Numbered from the stretch's first letter, positions 35,428 through 45,322 are shown. The stretch is DNA of 64,000 bases from Arthrobacter sp. E3 (GCF_017353415.1 NZ_JAFMPX010000004.1:96135-160134), one strand, 5' to 3'. Made by a program: numbers and translations. The notes: generated from the letters alone by a model not told the origin.

Positions 35428-36437
35428 GCCTGTTCACCAGGTTCCAGGATGGGGCCGCCATACCAGTTCTCAATCAAAGAGCGGGCAATAGAGGCCTTGT
35501 GCGAGATCACGGCGTCACCACAGAGAACTGCGGCCTGCAATTCCTCCCTCTCAAACCACCGCGCAGCCCTGACTTCGCTGCGATCCGGGGTGGCTTCGGT
35601 GTCGTTGGTGTACCCGATGAATCCGAACATCAACGAGCGCGGGAACGGCCAGGCCTGTGAGGAGACGTACGCCAAGGAGTGCAGGTGAACACCGACTTCT
35701 TCGGCTATTTCACGCACTGCTGCCTGCTCTGCGCTCTCCCCCGCCTCAACAAATCCCGCAACTGTGGAGTACCTGTTCTCGTTCCAGGCATAGTTGTTCG
35801 CAAGCAGGATTCGATCATCGGCTCCAACGATTGCAACAATGGCTGCGGGGTCGGTGCGCGGAAAATGTTGCGAACCGTCGGCGGTGCATCGACGCATCCA
35901 CCCAGCGGACTGCGACTCAGTGGAACTCCCGCAGCGTGGACAGTGCACATGACTGCCATGCCATTGGGCAACAGCCTGGGCTTCAACAAAAACTTGGGCA
36001 TCCACTGCATTGAGATCTTGGGCGACGTCGCGGTACCCGGCAAACACGTTGCCCAGCGGTGCCCAGGACAGTTCTGTGGCATCTTCCGGCAGTGCATTAA
36101 GAGGCAGGGATAGGAGCACGATGTCCGTGGCTGCAGCCAGCCTGTGTGTTTGGCCAGGTCGCACCTTGCCCAGGTATACGTGGGTACCGCCGAGCGGGAG
36201 AGCGTCCCCTGCAAGGTCGCGATACGCCGGATCAATGGACTCAGGGTCAAGATATGCCAGGTTTGTGCCGTCCATGAGTGCCCTGCCGCGGTGAAAAACC
36301 ACCACACGATAATCGTCGGTCTCCAGTACCGCCGCGAGGTACCCCGGAGTTGTTCGCTGTTCGCATTGCCTATCAAGTGCAGTTACCGGGGAAGCATTAG
36401 TTGTGAGCATAGTTATACCGTACGCATCAGGAGCCAT
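35424..36437 (-). CDS. nudC: NAD(+) diphosphatase (NudC-type Nudix hydrolase)
   Basis: Hydrolyses NAD(H) and can remove NAD caps from RNA. The 337-residue frame has a zinc ribbon (CPRCGSSTESQSAGWMRRC), the Nudix box GFVEAGESAEQAAVREIAEE with VGV after it, and the NudC-specific SQAWPFPRSLMFGF. The start is uncertain: ATG 36437 gives 337 residues and ATG 36410 gives 328; neither has a good ribosome site. It overlaps the uvrD2 start by four bases, so the pair is cotranscribed, as I recall for Rv3199c near Rv3198c in M. tuberculosis. It is divergent from the kinase-like gene. Confidence 0.9.
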   Translation of the reverse strand: MAPDAYGITMLTTNASPVTALDRQCEQRTTPGYLAAVLETDDYRVVVFHRGRALMDGTNLAYLDPESIDPAYRDLAGDALPLGGTHVYLGKVRPGQTHRLAAATDIVLLSLPLNALPEDATELSWAPLGNVFAGYRDVAQDLNAVDAQVFVEAQAVAQWHGSHVHCPRCGSSTESQSAGWMRRCTADGSQHFPRTDPAAIVAIVGADDRILLANNYAWNENRYSTVAGFVEAGESAEQAAVREIAEEVGVHLHSLAYVSSQAWPFPRSLMFGFIGYTNDTEATPDRSEVRAARWFEREELQAAVLCGDAVISHKASIARSLIENWYGGPILEPGEQA

Positions 36438-36584
36438 TTTTCGTATTCAAGAGCACGTGATTGTGGACAATCCAGCGTCTTTGCCCAAGTCGGCGCCCAC
36501 CGTTTGGGAAGGACTTCTTACGACTCGCCGCCTCAGCGACGCGGAGTTGGAGCTTTTGCGTTCTACGGTGGAGGTGTGAGAAGA

Positions 36585-37922
36585 ATGACTGCAATCGAAT
36601 TGGCCGCCATCGCCAGCGCCGCCGTGCCCGGACTCAATGTCACCGCGTTTGGGCCCGGACCCGACGATGCAGCTGATTTCTGCTCTGCTTTGTTGGTTGA
36701 CTCGGAAAAACGCCGCTGGCGTGTCCGTTCCCCCCGTCATGCCGAGGCGAGCACACGGTTGGAAACTGAGCGCCAGGTTTTACGTGCCTTTTCCCCTGCC
36801 ATCAGGGCGGAGCTGCCTTTCCTGCTGCCCACCGTGGCCGGGACCGTGCGTCAGGGAGAATTGATCACCTTCGTGTACTCGCACATTGTGGGCAAGGCCG
36901 AGTCGGTGGAGTACCTAGCTGATGGCAGCGACGCTTTGGCGAAGGAAATTGGTGTGGCACTTGCCGCCATCCATGACCTTCCGCAGGGGCTTGTCACAAC
37001 CCATGACCTGCCCAGTTACACGGCCAACGAGTTCCGCCAACGCAAGCTCAACGAACTGGATCAGTCCGCCACCACAGGCAAGATCCCGCCGTCGCTGCTG
37101 CGCCGTTGGGAGCACGCCATGGAGGACGTGGCACTGTGGCGCTTCAACCCCTGCGTGGTCCATGGAGACTTGCATGAAGACAATATCCTGCTCGACCGCG
37201 ACAAGGTGACGGCCGTCATGGGCTGGACCGAGCTGCGGATCGGAGACCCTGCCGACGATTTTGCCTGGCTGGTTGCCGTTCATGAACCTAGATTCGTTGA
37301 CGCTGTTATGCACGCATACGCCCTAGCCCGTCACGAAACACCCGACCCCCACCTGCTGCGACGTGCCGCCCTCAGCGCCGAATTTGCTCTGGCCCAGTGG
37401 CTTGTCAAGGGCTACGCCGCTGACAGTGCCCGGATGGTGGAGGATGCTGAATCCATGCTGCGCACCCTCGAAGCAGACATTACCGAGCACGGTGGTCAAG
37501 CCATCAGTGTTGAGCCGCCCGCCGCGCAGCCTTTCGTAGCATCGGCACCGACGGCAGAAGCGAAGGCTGTACCCGAAGTGAAGCCTGTAACTGCTGCACA
37601 GCCCGCTGGGCCCAAGGCCAGCGCTGCACCCAAGACCACTGCGGCCGCCGAGACGAGTTCGGCTGCCAAGCCGGTTGATGTGACCGCGCCCGGTGCTGCC
37701 GTCCGCGACGCGGACGCTCCTGCGGCAACCGGCCCTGCTTTCGCACCCGCTTCTGGGAGCGCCGAACAAGGCACGAAAACAGACACGAAATTGGAGAAAG
37801 ACGCACTCAAAGAGGGTGCGGCTGACACTGCTGAGGGCAGGGATGCAGCAGCCACTACGGGCGACACCAGCAGTGCTGACACCACGGCATTAAACGTTGT
37901 TCCGCTCAAACGCGAAAAGTAG
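36585..37922 (+). CDS. Aminoglycoside phosphotransferase-like kinase fold protein, possibly inactive
   Basis: About 445 residues. The APH/choline-kinase-like domain (about 1-300) has the catalytic loop VHGDLHEDNILLD (His193, Asp195, Asn200). The following metal-site motif, normally ID-W, reads VMGWTELRIGDPADDFAWL, with Gly213 where the magnesium-binding aspartate is expected. The last 140 residues are a low-complexity Ala/Pro/Thr/Lys tail. ATG 36585 lies 10 bases after GGAGG; a GTG at 36576 is possible. It is divergent from nudC and convergent with adnB. Substrate unknown; resistance to antibiotics should not be assumed. Confidence 0.8.
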   Translation: MTAIELAAIASAAVPGLNVTAFGPGPDDAADFCSALLVDSEKRRWRVRSPRHAEASTRLETERQVLRAFSPAIRAELPFLLPTVAGTVRQGELITFVYSHIVGKAESVEYLADGSDALAKEIGVALAAIHDLPQGLVTTHDLPSYTANEFRQRKLNELDQSATTGKIPPSLLRRWEHAMEDVALWRFNPCVVHGDLHEDNILLDRDKVTAVMGWTELRIGDPADDFAWLVAVHEPRFVDAVMHAYALARHETPDPHLLRRAALSAEFALAQWLVKGYAADSARMVEDAESMLRTLEADITEHGGQAISVEPPAAQPFVASAPTAEAKAVPEVKPVTAAQPAGPKASAAPKTTAAAETSSAAKPVDVTAPGAAVRDADAPAATGPAFAPASGSAEQGTKTDTKLEKDALKEGAADTAEGRDAAATTGDTSSADTTALNVVPLKREK

Positions 37923-37986
37923 CAGCACACACCTTCATACACAACATGGCGCACACCCAACCCTGCATTGCGGGCACGGATCCGCG

Positions 37987-40900
37987 TCAGGTTGTGTAAG
38001 CACAGGTGACAATCGCTTCAAGTTCCCGCTGCCCCGCTAGGTCCACGGGGCGGATGAGTTTGTCCTGCCCAACATAGTAAAACGCAGCCCTCACCTGCTC
38101 CAGCGGAATCTCCTTCAGGCGGGACCACGCCAGCCTGTAGACTGCCAGCTGCACGCCGCGCACTGCCAGTTGCGCCTTCGAAGGCACCTTGCCGGTTTTC
38201 CAGTCGATCAAATCCCAACCGCCGTCGTCATCGCGGAACACGGCATCGATACGGCCGCGGACCACCACGTCGGCAACCCTTGTTTCAATGGGTACCTCCA
38301 GCTCGGCCGGAATCCTGCCAGCCCACGTTGAGTTCTTGAACGTCTCCTGCATCTCGGACAAGCCGTAGGCTTCGTCAACATAGGAGTCAGCGCCGGGAGC
38401 TTCATCAAAATCGAACTGGCCGGTCGTGGCAAAAAACTCCTCGATCCAGGCGTGGAACGCCGTCCCCTTGCGTGCTGCCATGCCAGGTTTGGTGGGTACC
38501 GGGCGGCGCATGGCGCGAGTGACTTTTTCCGGATCTTCACCCAAGGCAACGAGCCGCGACGCTGAAATATGCGGAGGCAGTTCTACACGCAGTTGTTCAG
38601 ACTCCACACGCTCCTGTGCGAGCAGCACGCTCGCCTCCGTGCCCCACCGCGGATGGTCTGCCAGGAAGGCTGCGCTGCCGGGCTCTTGGGCCGGCAGCGC
38701 AGCAGCGGCCATCACGGCAGCGGCGGAGCGCTCCACGTTCTCACGGCGTCCCGTCCGCGCAGCCACCCCTGACCGACCCACAATTTCCGGTCCGTTCAAA
38801 GGATCGTAAGGCCACGCGGCGCTTTCAACTCCGGCGCTGATGGGGTTCTCCGTGCCTTCCTCCGGATCCTCGCTCCAAACGGCAATGGTGGCGCTGTGCC
38901 CGGCCCCTTCGGTGAGGTCCAGCAGTTCAGCCAGGAACGGCGACGGCGACAACGGTTTCTTCCCGCTGCCCCAGACTGTGCTTGAGCACATCAGAAAATC
39001 GCGGGCTCGGGTAAATGCCACATAGGCCAGGCGCCGTTCCTCCTCTTCTCCGTGGAGCAGCACGTCAGCGGCAAACAGTTTCTCGTTGTCCATCAAGTTC
39101 TTCAGGTCCGCCACGTCAGTGTCCCAGACGGGCAGATCGCCGCTGTCCCCTCGCAGCGGCCACGGCAGCGACTTGGCGCCGGTGCTCCACCTATCTGCCC
39201 GCGCGCTGGGGAACGCACCTGCATTCATGCCAGGAACAAAAACCACATCCCATTCAAGACCTTTGGAGGCGTGCACAGTCAGCAGCGCCACGGAGTCCGG
39301 GTTGCTTTCCACCGGTGACATCTCCAGTCCGCCCTCCTCGGATTCGGCCGTTTCCAGCCAGCCAAGGAAGGCGTCCAGGTCCACCCTTTGCGCGGCCTGC
39401 ATGAAGGTGGTTGCAGCATCGGCAAAGGCGTCCAGATGGCGCCGGGCGTGGTGGATGCTCGCCCCCGGTTTGGCAGCCAGTTCAACGTCCAGGAGCATGG
39501 TCCGCTCCACGACCCCGAGCAGGTTGGACAGATCCTCCCCAACGAACGTGCGCAGCACCCGCAGTTCGTCGCGTAGTGCCAGCAGCCTGGTCCTGGCCAC
39601 ATCGCTGAGCGGCCTCAGCCCCTCCGGCCAGAAGTCCGTGCCCAGGTAGTCCAGCGCCTCCACCAGCGACGATGCGTCCACCAAGTCCGCCGTCACCACT
39701 GCTTCGGGTTCCACTGCCCCTGATTCCGCAGTCGCCGCTGCCGCAGCTTCCCCGGTGCTCTGGGTTCCCCGCACCGCGGCAGTGTCGAAGTCCACCTTGT
39801 GCCGGGCAGCCCATTCCCTGCGCCTCGCCAAGTAACGGGCCCAGTCGGCGAACGCCATGAGGTCGGCGGGACCAATCCGCCACCGTGCCCCCGTCAACAG
39901 TCGCATGAGCGCATCCGATCGGCCTGGATCCGCCAAGACCCGCAATGTCGCCACAAGGTCCACGATTTCCGGGGTGCCTAGCAGCCCTCCCAGCCCCACG
40001 ATTTCATAGGGGATGCCGCGTGCTTCAAAGACCGACTGCAGGGCCGAAAACTGCGCACGACGGCGGCACAGCACCGCCACTGTCATCTCGCCCTGGGCTC
40101 CCCGGCGGTGGGTGAAGTCGCCCTTGCGGTCAAGGATCTGCTCGGCTATGGCTTCGGCTTCGGCCAGTTCGGTCTCGTAGCGCGCCAGCAGCACTTCGCC
40201 GTCGGGGGCCTGGGGTTTTTCCCGCAGTGCGGACACCACCACGCGGGGCCCTGCCGCCGCACGTTCTTCCGCCGTGAGGCCAGCGGCCAGCTTGGCGTTG
40301 GCCTTGCGGTTCTGGGCCTGGGTGAGCTCTGCGGACATGACGTTGGCAGCAGAGAGGATGTGCGCGGAGTTGCGCCAGGCAATGGTGAGTTCGGCAGTCG
40401 GTGCGTACCCGCCGTCGGCCTTAAGGAAAATCTCCGGGAAACGGAACAGCTGCCCGGCCGAGGCGCCGCGGAAGCCGTAAATGGACTGGTGCGGGTCCCC
40501 CACCGCGGTGACGGGATGTCCAGCGCCGAAAAGCTTGGCAAAAAGCTGCAACTGGGCGTGCGAGGTGTCTTGGAATTCATCCAGCAGCACCACCTTGTAG
40601 CGCTGGCGTTCCATCTGTGCCGCATGCGGCACTTCCTTGGCAATGCGTGCGGCCAGGGCGACCAAGTCGCCGTAGTCCAGCACGTTGCGGCGCCGCTTGG
40701 CCTCCGCGTACTTCAGTACGAGCCCGGCCACCGACATGCGGGTGCGCAGCACGTCGAGCTGCTTGTTCACCACCGCTGTGCGCGGCTTGGCGGTTTCGGC
40801 AATGTAGGGCAGTGCCTCAAACCGTTCCAAATACGACTCAAGGGTGCCCATGACGTGTTCGGGCTCCTGCAGGTGCTCGGCGCACTCCCCTGCCAAATCC

Positions 40901-41436
40901 ATGACCGACTGAATGAGGGTTGATTTGGCTGCCGTGAAGTGGTCGTGCGCACCGTCGTGCGCTTCCACCACCTCACTGGCCAACTGCCAGGCCTCGGCCG
41001 CACCCAGCACGACGGCGTCGCGTTCGATCCCGAGCCGCAACCCATAATCGGTGACGATTCCGCTGGCATAGGAATGGTAAGTGGAGACTTTCGGTTCAAG
41101 GGCGTCCCTGGCTGCGGCTGCCGATGCCAGTTCCACCTCGCCGGAACGGGCAAGTGTTCCCAGCTTGGCCAGTTGCCCGCGGATCCGCGCGGCCAGCTCG
41201 CCGGCGGCTTTGCGGGTGAACGTGACACCAAGAATTTCCTCAGGCAGCACCAGCCCGTTCGCCACAAGCCACACCACACGGTCGGCCATGGTGGTGGTCT
41301 TGCCTGAACCTGCCCCGGCAATGACAAGCAGCGGTTCCAAGGGCGAGCAGATGATGCCGGCCTGTTCGGGCGTAGGTGGGCGCTGCTCCAGGAGTTCGGC
41401 TAGTTCGTAGGGAGTCAGCGGCTGTGAAAGGCTCAT
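37987..41436 (-). CDS. adnB: AdnB-type ATP-dependent helicase-nuclease
   Basis: About 1149 residues: an SF1 UvrD-like motor plus a C-terminal RecB-family nuclease. Walker A is VIAGAGSGKTTTMADRVVWL, Walker B the canonical VVLLDEFQDTSHAQLQLF, motif VI EERRLAYVAFTRARDFL. The nuclease core is GRIDAVFRDDDGGWDLIDWK, then TGK. With the AdnA gene just upstream it makes a double-strand-break resection machine. In mycobacterial AdnAB the AdnB subunit is the main motor, and here it keeps the intact ATPase motifs. ATG 41436 overlaps the adnA stop (ATGA); a longer frame to 41472 is disfavoured. Confidence 0.9.
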   Translation of the reverse strand: MSLSQPLTPYELAELLEQRPPTPEQAGIICSPLEPLLVIAGAGSGKTTTMADRVVWLVANGLVLPEEILGVTFTRKAAGELAARIRGQLAKLGTLARSGEVELASAAAARDALEPKVSTYHSYASGIVTDYGLRLGIERDAVVLGAAEAWQLASEVVEAHDGAHDHFTAAKSTLIQSVMDLAGECAEHLQEPEHVMGTLESYLERFEALPYIAETAKPRTAVVNKQLDVLRTRMSVAGLVLKYAEAKRRRNVLDYGDLVALAARIAKEVPHAAQMERQRYKVVLLDEFQDTSHAQLQLFAKLFGAGHPVTAVGDPHQSIYGFRGASAGQLFRFPEIFLKADGGYAPTAELTIAWRNSAHILSAANVMSAELTQAQNRKANAKLAAGLTAEERAAAGPRVVVSALREKPQAPDGEVLLARYETELAEAEAIAEQILDRKGDFTHRRGAQGEMTVAVLCRRRAQFSALQSVFEARGIPYEIVGLGGLLGTPEIVDLVATLRVLADPGRSDALMRLLTGARWRIGPADLMAFADWARYLARRREWAARHKVDFDTAAVRGTQSTGEAAAAATAESGAVEPEAVVTADLVDASSLVEALDYLGTDFWPEGLRPLSDVARTRLLALRDELRVLRTFVGEDLSNLLGVVERTMLLDVELAAKPGASIHHARRHLDAFADAATTFMQAAQRVDLDAFLGWLETAESEEGGLEMSPVESNPDSVALLTVHASKGLEWDVVFVPGMNAGAFPSARADRWSTGAKSLPWPLRGDSGDLPVWDTDVADLKNLMDNEKLFAADVLLHGEEEERRLAYVAFTRARDFLMCSSTVWGSGKKPLSPSPFLAELLDLTEGAGHSATIAVWSEDPEEGTENPISAGVESAAWPYDPLNGPEIVGRSGVAARTGRRENVERSAAAVMAAAALPAQEPGSAAFLADHPRWGTEASVLLAQERVESEQLRVELPPHISASRLVALGEDPEKVTRAMRRPVPTKPGMAARKGTAFHAWIEEFFATTGQFDFDEAPGADSYVDEAYGLSEMQETFKNSTWAGRIPAELEVPIETRVADVVVRGRIDAVFRDDDGGWDLIDWKTGKVPSKAQLAVRGVQLAVYRLAWSRLKEIPLEQVRAAFYYVGQDKLIRPVDLAGQRELEAIVTCAYTT

Positions 41437-44400
41437 TCGGTGATTTGTTTCCCTTCCGGGCACAGCGGGCAAATGGTGGGCAGCGGGCAGCCGTTGCGGG
41501 AGGACCAGTCGGAGCCGTGGCGGGCGGGGAAGACGGCTTGGGCCATGAGCAGTGCAGCCTCCATGACCTTGTGGGTGGGATCGTTTTCCGCGCCGGCCAC
41601 CATGGGTGGCTGGTCCTGGGTTTTGACACTTTTGGTGCCGTCCCCCAGCGGCAGCAGCGCCGCACCTCCCGAGACGCAGCCTCCGGAAACACCGCCCGGC
41701 AGCCCTGCTGCCCTGGCCTGTTCCTCGAAGCCGCCCGCGGTGACGGCCACCTGATAGGCGCCCAGTTGGGGGTGCTCGGTGACTTGGTCCTTGGTGGGCT
41801 TGGTGCGTCCAGTCTTGATGTCCACGACCATGAGGCGGCCCTCGGAGTCGGCCTCGAGCCTGTCCACCTGTCCGCGCAGGCGCACAGTGTTCCCACCGGG
41901 CAGCTCGCCCAAGTCCACGGTGAAGTTCTCTTCCACGCCGACCAGGGTGCGGCCCTGCATGCGGGCGTCAATGACGTATTGTGCCAACTTGCCCAGCATC
42001 TCCTGCGCCCGTTTGTAGTCAACGTCCGCTTCCCATGACTCCGGCAGTCCCAGCGACGGCCAGCGCTTGTCCAACTCGGCCAGGTACTCGTGCCCGGCGC
42101 CGTCCGGGATGTCTTGGGCGATGGCGTGGATGAGTGTACCCAGACTGCGGGCAAAATCGGTGGTGGCTTCTCCCCCAGCAGCTTTGACGAACCAGTTCAG
42201 CGGGGACTTGAGCACTTCTTCAACCTTCGACGGTGAGACCGTCACCGACTCCCCGGGCGCCACGATCGGTGCGTCCGAACTCAGCGGCAGCAGCCCCCAC
42301 CATTGGGCCGGGTCTGCGCCGGGAATGTTCTCTGCTGCCAGCACGGCCAGCAAGTTGGCGGCCTCCAGATCGGCGTGCATCTCGGATTCCTGGCGCAGCT
42401 CCGCCACGAGGGAGCGCAGCGTCATGGGCCGTGGAACTTGTTCCACGGGCCGCACGGGGTATTGGGACTCCCCGCCTGAATCGGTCACCGGAATGAATGG
42501 TGCGGCAAGGTCCAGAAACTGCGAGGGTTGGAGGTCATGCCCGGCAGCAGCCGTCAGGATGAGCTTTTCACCGGCGCGTGAAATTGCGGCGGCGAAGCTG
42601 CGCAGCTCGTCATAGCGAATCTGGCGCAGCCGGGCGGCCGGATCGATCTGTCGGGCCGCCTCGGCACCACTCTCAAGCACATCCACCAACAGTTGGCTGC
42701 CTAACAACTCCCCGCGCAGCCGCGTATTGGGCCACACCCCTTCCTGCAGTCCCGCCACAATGACCACAGGCCATTCCCTGCCTGCCGCACTGGCAGGGGT
42801 CACGATCTCCACGGCGTCGGCGCGCTGGGCACGGGCCGCCAGGGTGTCCATGGGAAGTTCCTGGCTCAGCAGATAGTCAAGGAACTGTTGCGGGGTGGAG
42901 CCGGGCAGCTGGTCCACATAGCGTTCGGCCGTTTGGAACAGGGCCATGACGGCGTCCAGGTCCCGGTCGGCGCGGATGCCGGTGGGCCCTCCGCGCAGGG
43001 CTTGGGACTCCCATGTTCCCGACGTGTCACAGGCATCCCACAGTGCCCACAAGACGGTTTCAGCGTTGGCCCCGGGCTGGGTCACGGCTTCACGTCCGGC
43101 GGCCAGCATGGCTCCAATGCGCCGCGCATTGGCCGCTTCCCACCCCAACGGGGCCAGCTTCTGCGGGTTCAGCAGCGCCTCAACCAATAATTCGTCGCTG
43201 GCCCGACCGCCGCCGGCGTGAAGCTCCTGCTGCCGCAGCGCCTGCCGCAGGCGGCGCAGATGCAGCGACGTGGAGCGGCCCAGGCGGGATGTCAACAGGG
43301 CAACGCAGGATTCGGCGTCGAGCATTTCAGGCTCCAGGGCCGCACCAAACGCCTCCAGCAGGGGCCGCACGGCAGGTTCGTCGCGGACGGGGTTCTCCGC
43401 TACCGGCACCTTGACGGCGATGCCCTGCGAGCTCAAGTACCTTTGCAGCGCTGCAAGGGCTGATCCCGTGCGCACAATGACGGCGATCTCGCCCAAGCTG
43501 TACCCGGCCAAATGCTGCAGGTGCAGGATGCGTTCGGCCACCAGGCGCAGCTCATGAACCTCCGAGGCCACCACATGGGCGCTCACAGGTGGCAGCGCAT
43601 CCACTGCCGATTCCCTTTCCGGGCTTCGGGCTGGAGTTTGCAACGGATCGAGGTCATGCGGCCACACCAATTCACGGGCCTTGTGCCCGCCACGCACCTG
43701 GAAGATCCGCTCAGCCACCCCCGACCATGCTGCTGCCAGCGGACCACTCATGCGGTGCGAGGTGGACAGTGAAAATTGCTGTAGCGGCTTTTCATCCGTG
43801 GAGAGGGTGCCGGACAGGGAGGCAACAAGATCCGGGCGGGCTCCGCGGAAGCCCTGCACCACGGTGTCCGGCGAAGCGGCCACGAGGACGTCTTTCCCGC
43901 GGCCCACCAACTGCAACAGTTCATGCACGGCCTTGTTGGCTTCCTGGATGTCATCCACCACAATCAACGCCAGGCGGTGGCGTTCCTGGGTCAGGAATCC
44001 GGCGTCGATCTGCAGCAGCGTGGTGGCGGCCGTGATGATGCCGGCCGGGTCGAAGGAGCCCGACTTCCCCCAATCGACCACATCCCTGTACTCCTGGTAG
44101 AGCGACGCTGCCGCAACCCAGTCGGGGCGCTGGTTGGCCGTGCCCAGGGCAGCAAGCTCCTGCGGCATGAGTCCATATTCAATGACCCGGTCAAAAAGCT
44201 GGCGAATCTCTTGGCGGAAGCCGCGGGTTTCCAGGGCCTCTGCCAATTCGGCAGGCCAGTCCGGGGCCGTGCCCAGCCCCAGCTTGTGGCCGGCCAGCAG
44301 ATCCTTGATGATGAGGTCTTGTTCGGGCCCGCTCATGAGCCGCGGCGGACCGTCAAGGTGCGGCATCCGCCCTTCCACCTTGGCACGCCTGAGCAGGTCA

Positions 44401-44783
44401 AAGGCGTAGGAGGACCAGGTCCTGGCCGGGGAGGTGCTCAAACTCTTGGTGAGGCGGGCGCTAAAGCCGTCGCGCAGCCGTGCGGCAGCCAGCCGGGAAG
44501 GGGCCAGCAGGAGGGCTGCTGCTGGATCAACGCCGTCGTGCTCCATGCGCTTGACCGCGGCCTCGATGAGCACAGTGGACTTTCCGGTGCCGGGCGCACC
44601 CCACACAAGGACAGGTCCTGCGCCTGGGGCCAAGTCCACAACAACCTGCTGGTCCGGGCTCAACCGCGGGGCACTGCGCACGCTGCCGGCCGGAGGTGCC
44701 AGGACAAGCCGTGGCGGTGCCAACGTGTTCTGCTGCTCCAGCATGCTCCGCTCTGCCGGATGCTGCCTTGTTTGCGTGCTCAT
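41433..44783 (-). CDS. adnA: AdnA-type helicase-nuclease
   Basis: 1116 residues with an SF1 helicase fold and C-terminal nuclease. Walker A GAPGTGKST is at 62-70. Walker B reads LIVVDDIQEANKAV, with Asp in place of the usual catalytic Glu. The nuclease motif is GQVDRLEADSEGRLMVVDIK, then TGR. The C-terminus has GCPLPTICPLC, fitting three iron-sulfur cysteines. The fourth, expected before the nuclease domain in the SPSKVEEVLKSPLNWFV segment, is serine (codon 42204-42206). A weakened motor agrees with the accessory role of AdnA in mycobacteria. ATG 44783 overlaps the stop of the alkyltransferase-like gene. Confidence 0.88.
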   Translation of the reverse strand: MSTQTRQHPAERSMLEQQNTLAPPRLVLAPPAGSVRSAPRLSPDQQVVVDLAPGAGPVLVWGAPGTGKSTVLIEAAVKRMEHDGVDPAAALLLAPSRLAAARLRDGFSARLTKSLSTSPARTWSSYAFDLLRRAKVEGRMPHLDGPPRLMSGPEQDLIIKDLLAGHKLGLGTAPDWPAELAEALETRGFRQEIRQLFDRVIEYGLMPQELAALGTANQRPDWVAAASLYQEYRDVVDWGKSGSFDPAGIITAATTLLQIDAGFLTQERHRLALIVVDDIQEANKAVHELLQLVGRGKDVLVAASPDTVVQGFRGARPDLVASLSGTLSTDEKPLQQFSLSTSHRMSGPLAAAWSGVAERIFQVRGGHKARELVWPHDLDPLQTPARSPERESAVDALPPVSAHVVASEVHELRLVAERILHLQHLAGYSLGEIAVIVRTGSALAALQRYLSSQGIAVKVPVAENPVRDEPAVRPLLEAFGAALEPEMLDAESCVALLTSRLGRSTSLHLRRLRQALRQQELHAGGGRASDELLVEALLNPQKLAPLGWEAANARRIGAMLAAGREAVTQPGANAETVLWALWDACDTSGTWESQALRGGPTGIRADRDLDAVMALFQTAERYVDQLPGSTPQQFLDYLLSQELPMDTLAARAQRADAVEIVTPASAAGREWPVVIVAGLQEGVWPNTRLRGELLGSQLLVDVLESGAEAARQIDPAARLRQIRYDELRSFAAAISRAGEKLILTAAAGHDLQPSQFLDLAAPFIPVTDSGGESQYPVRPVEQVPRPMTLRSLVAELRQESEMHADLEAANLLAVLAAENIPGADPAQWWGLLPLSSDAPIVAPGESVTVSPSKVEEVLKSPLNWFVKAAGGEATTDFARSLGTLIHAIAQDIPDGAGHEYLAELDKRWPSLGLPESWEADVDYKRAQEMLGKLAQYVIDARMQGRTLVGVEENFTVDLGELPGGNTVRLRGQVDRLEADSEGRLMVVDIKTGRTKPTKDQVTEHPQLGAYQVAVTAGGFEEQARAAGLPGGVSGGCVSGGAALLPLGDGTKSVKTQDQPPMVAGAENDPTHKVMEAALLMAQAVFPARHGSDWSSRNGCPLPTICPLCPEGKQITE

Positions 44784-45232
44784 ACCCCTAGTCCATCACG
44801 AGGCACTGACATTGGCTCCGCCACTGCGGGCACCTGGTGGTGCGGGGCGTCGTCGTGCGTCAATCGCGCGGCAATGGCGTCAATGCGGTCAAGCTCAGCA
44901 TCGCCAGGGTTCCAGCGTGCAAGCTTCACCTCCACCCGCCACGACGGCGCCCGGCCGGAAGAGGGCGCCGTGGCAGCCGTATCCCCGCGCAAGGCTGTCT
45001 GCTCCTGAACGTAGTGCGCCAACGCCCTGCCTTCGTGGCACACGGGAGCCGCACCACTGGCACGAATAACCCGCCACCAGGGCACTGCGCTGCCATGGGC
45101 CGACATCACTGCCCCCACCTGCCGCGGCCCGCCGCTCTCCAGCAACGCCGCAATGTCCCCATAGGACAAGACACGGCCGGGAGGAATGAGTTCCGCCACG
45201 GCCAAAACCGCTTCCACATACTGCTCACGCAT
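44780..45232 (-). CDS. Alkyltransferase-like protein (ATL, MGMT fold without the cysteine)
   Basis: 150 residues with the DNA-binding fold of O6-methylguanine-DNA methyltransferase (VLSYGDIAALLESGGPRQVG, AVMSAHGS). The active-site PCHR is replaced by PWWR at residues 51-54, so the alkyl-accepting cysteine is tryptophan. Such ATL proteins bind O6-alkylguanine and hand it to nucleotide excision repair instead of removing the alkyl group. It is the first gene of the ATL-adnA-adnB series (four-base overlap with adnA), which joins damage recognition and break processing. The C-terminal 60 residues extend beyond the core and are less conserved-looking. Confidence 0.87.
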   Translation of the reverse strand: MREQYVEAVLAVAELIPPGRVLSYGDIAALLESGGPRQVGAVMSAHGSAVPWWRVIRASGAAPVCHEGRALAHYVQEQTALRGDTAATAPSSGRAPSWRVEVKLARWNPGDAELDRIDAIAARLTHDDAPHHQVPAVAEPMSVPRDGLGV

Positions 45233-45322
45233 GCCACAAGCCTAAGTCCCCAACCGTCCGCCTGCTGCCTGGCGGCGGCCTGCCGGTGCCATCTTGTCCG
45301 TGTCAGCAGGTAGCGTTGAGGC

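Noticed and set aside
36585..37922. Antibiotic-resistance aminoglycoside phosphotransferase
   Set aside because: Only the fold is shared; a catalytic aspartate is missing and the context is DNA repair, not resistance.
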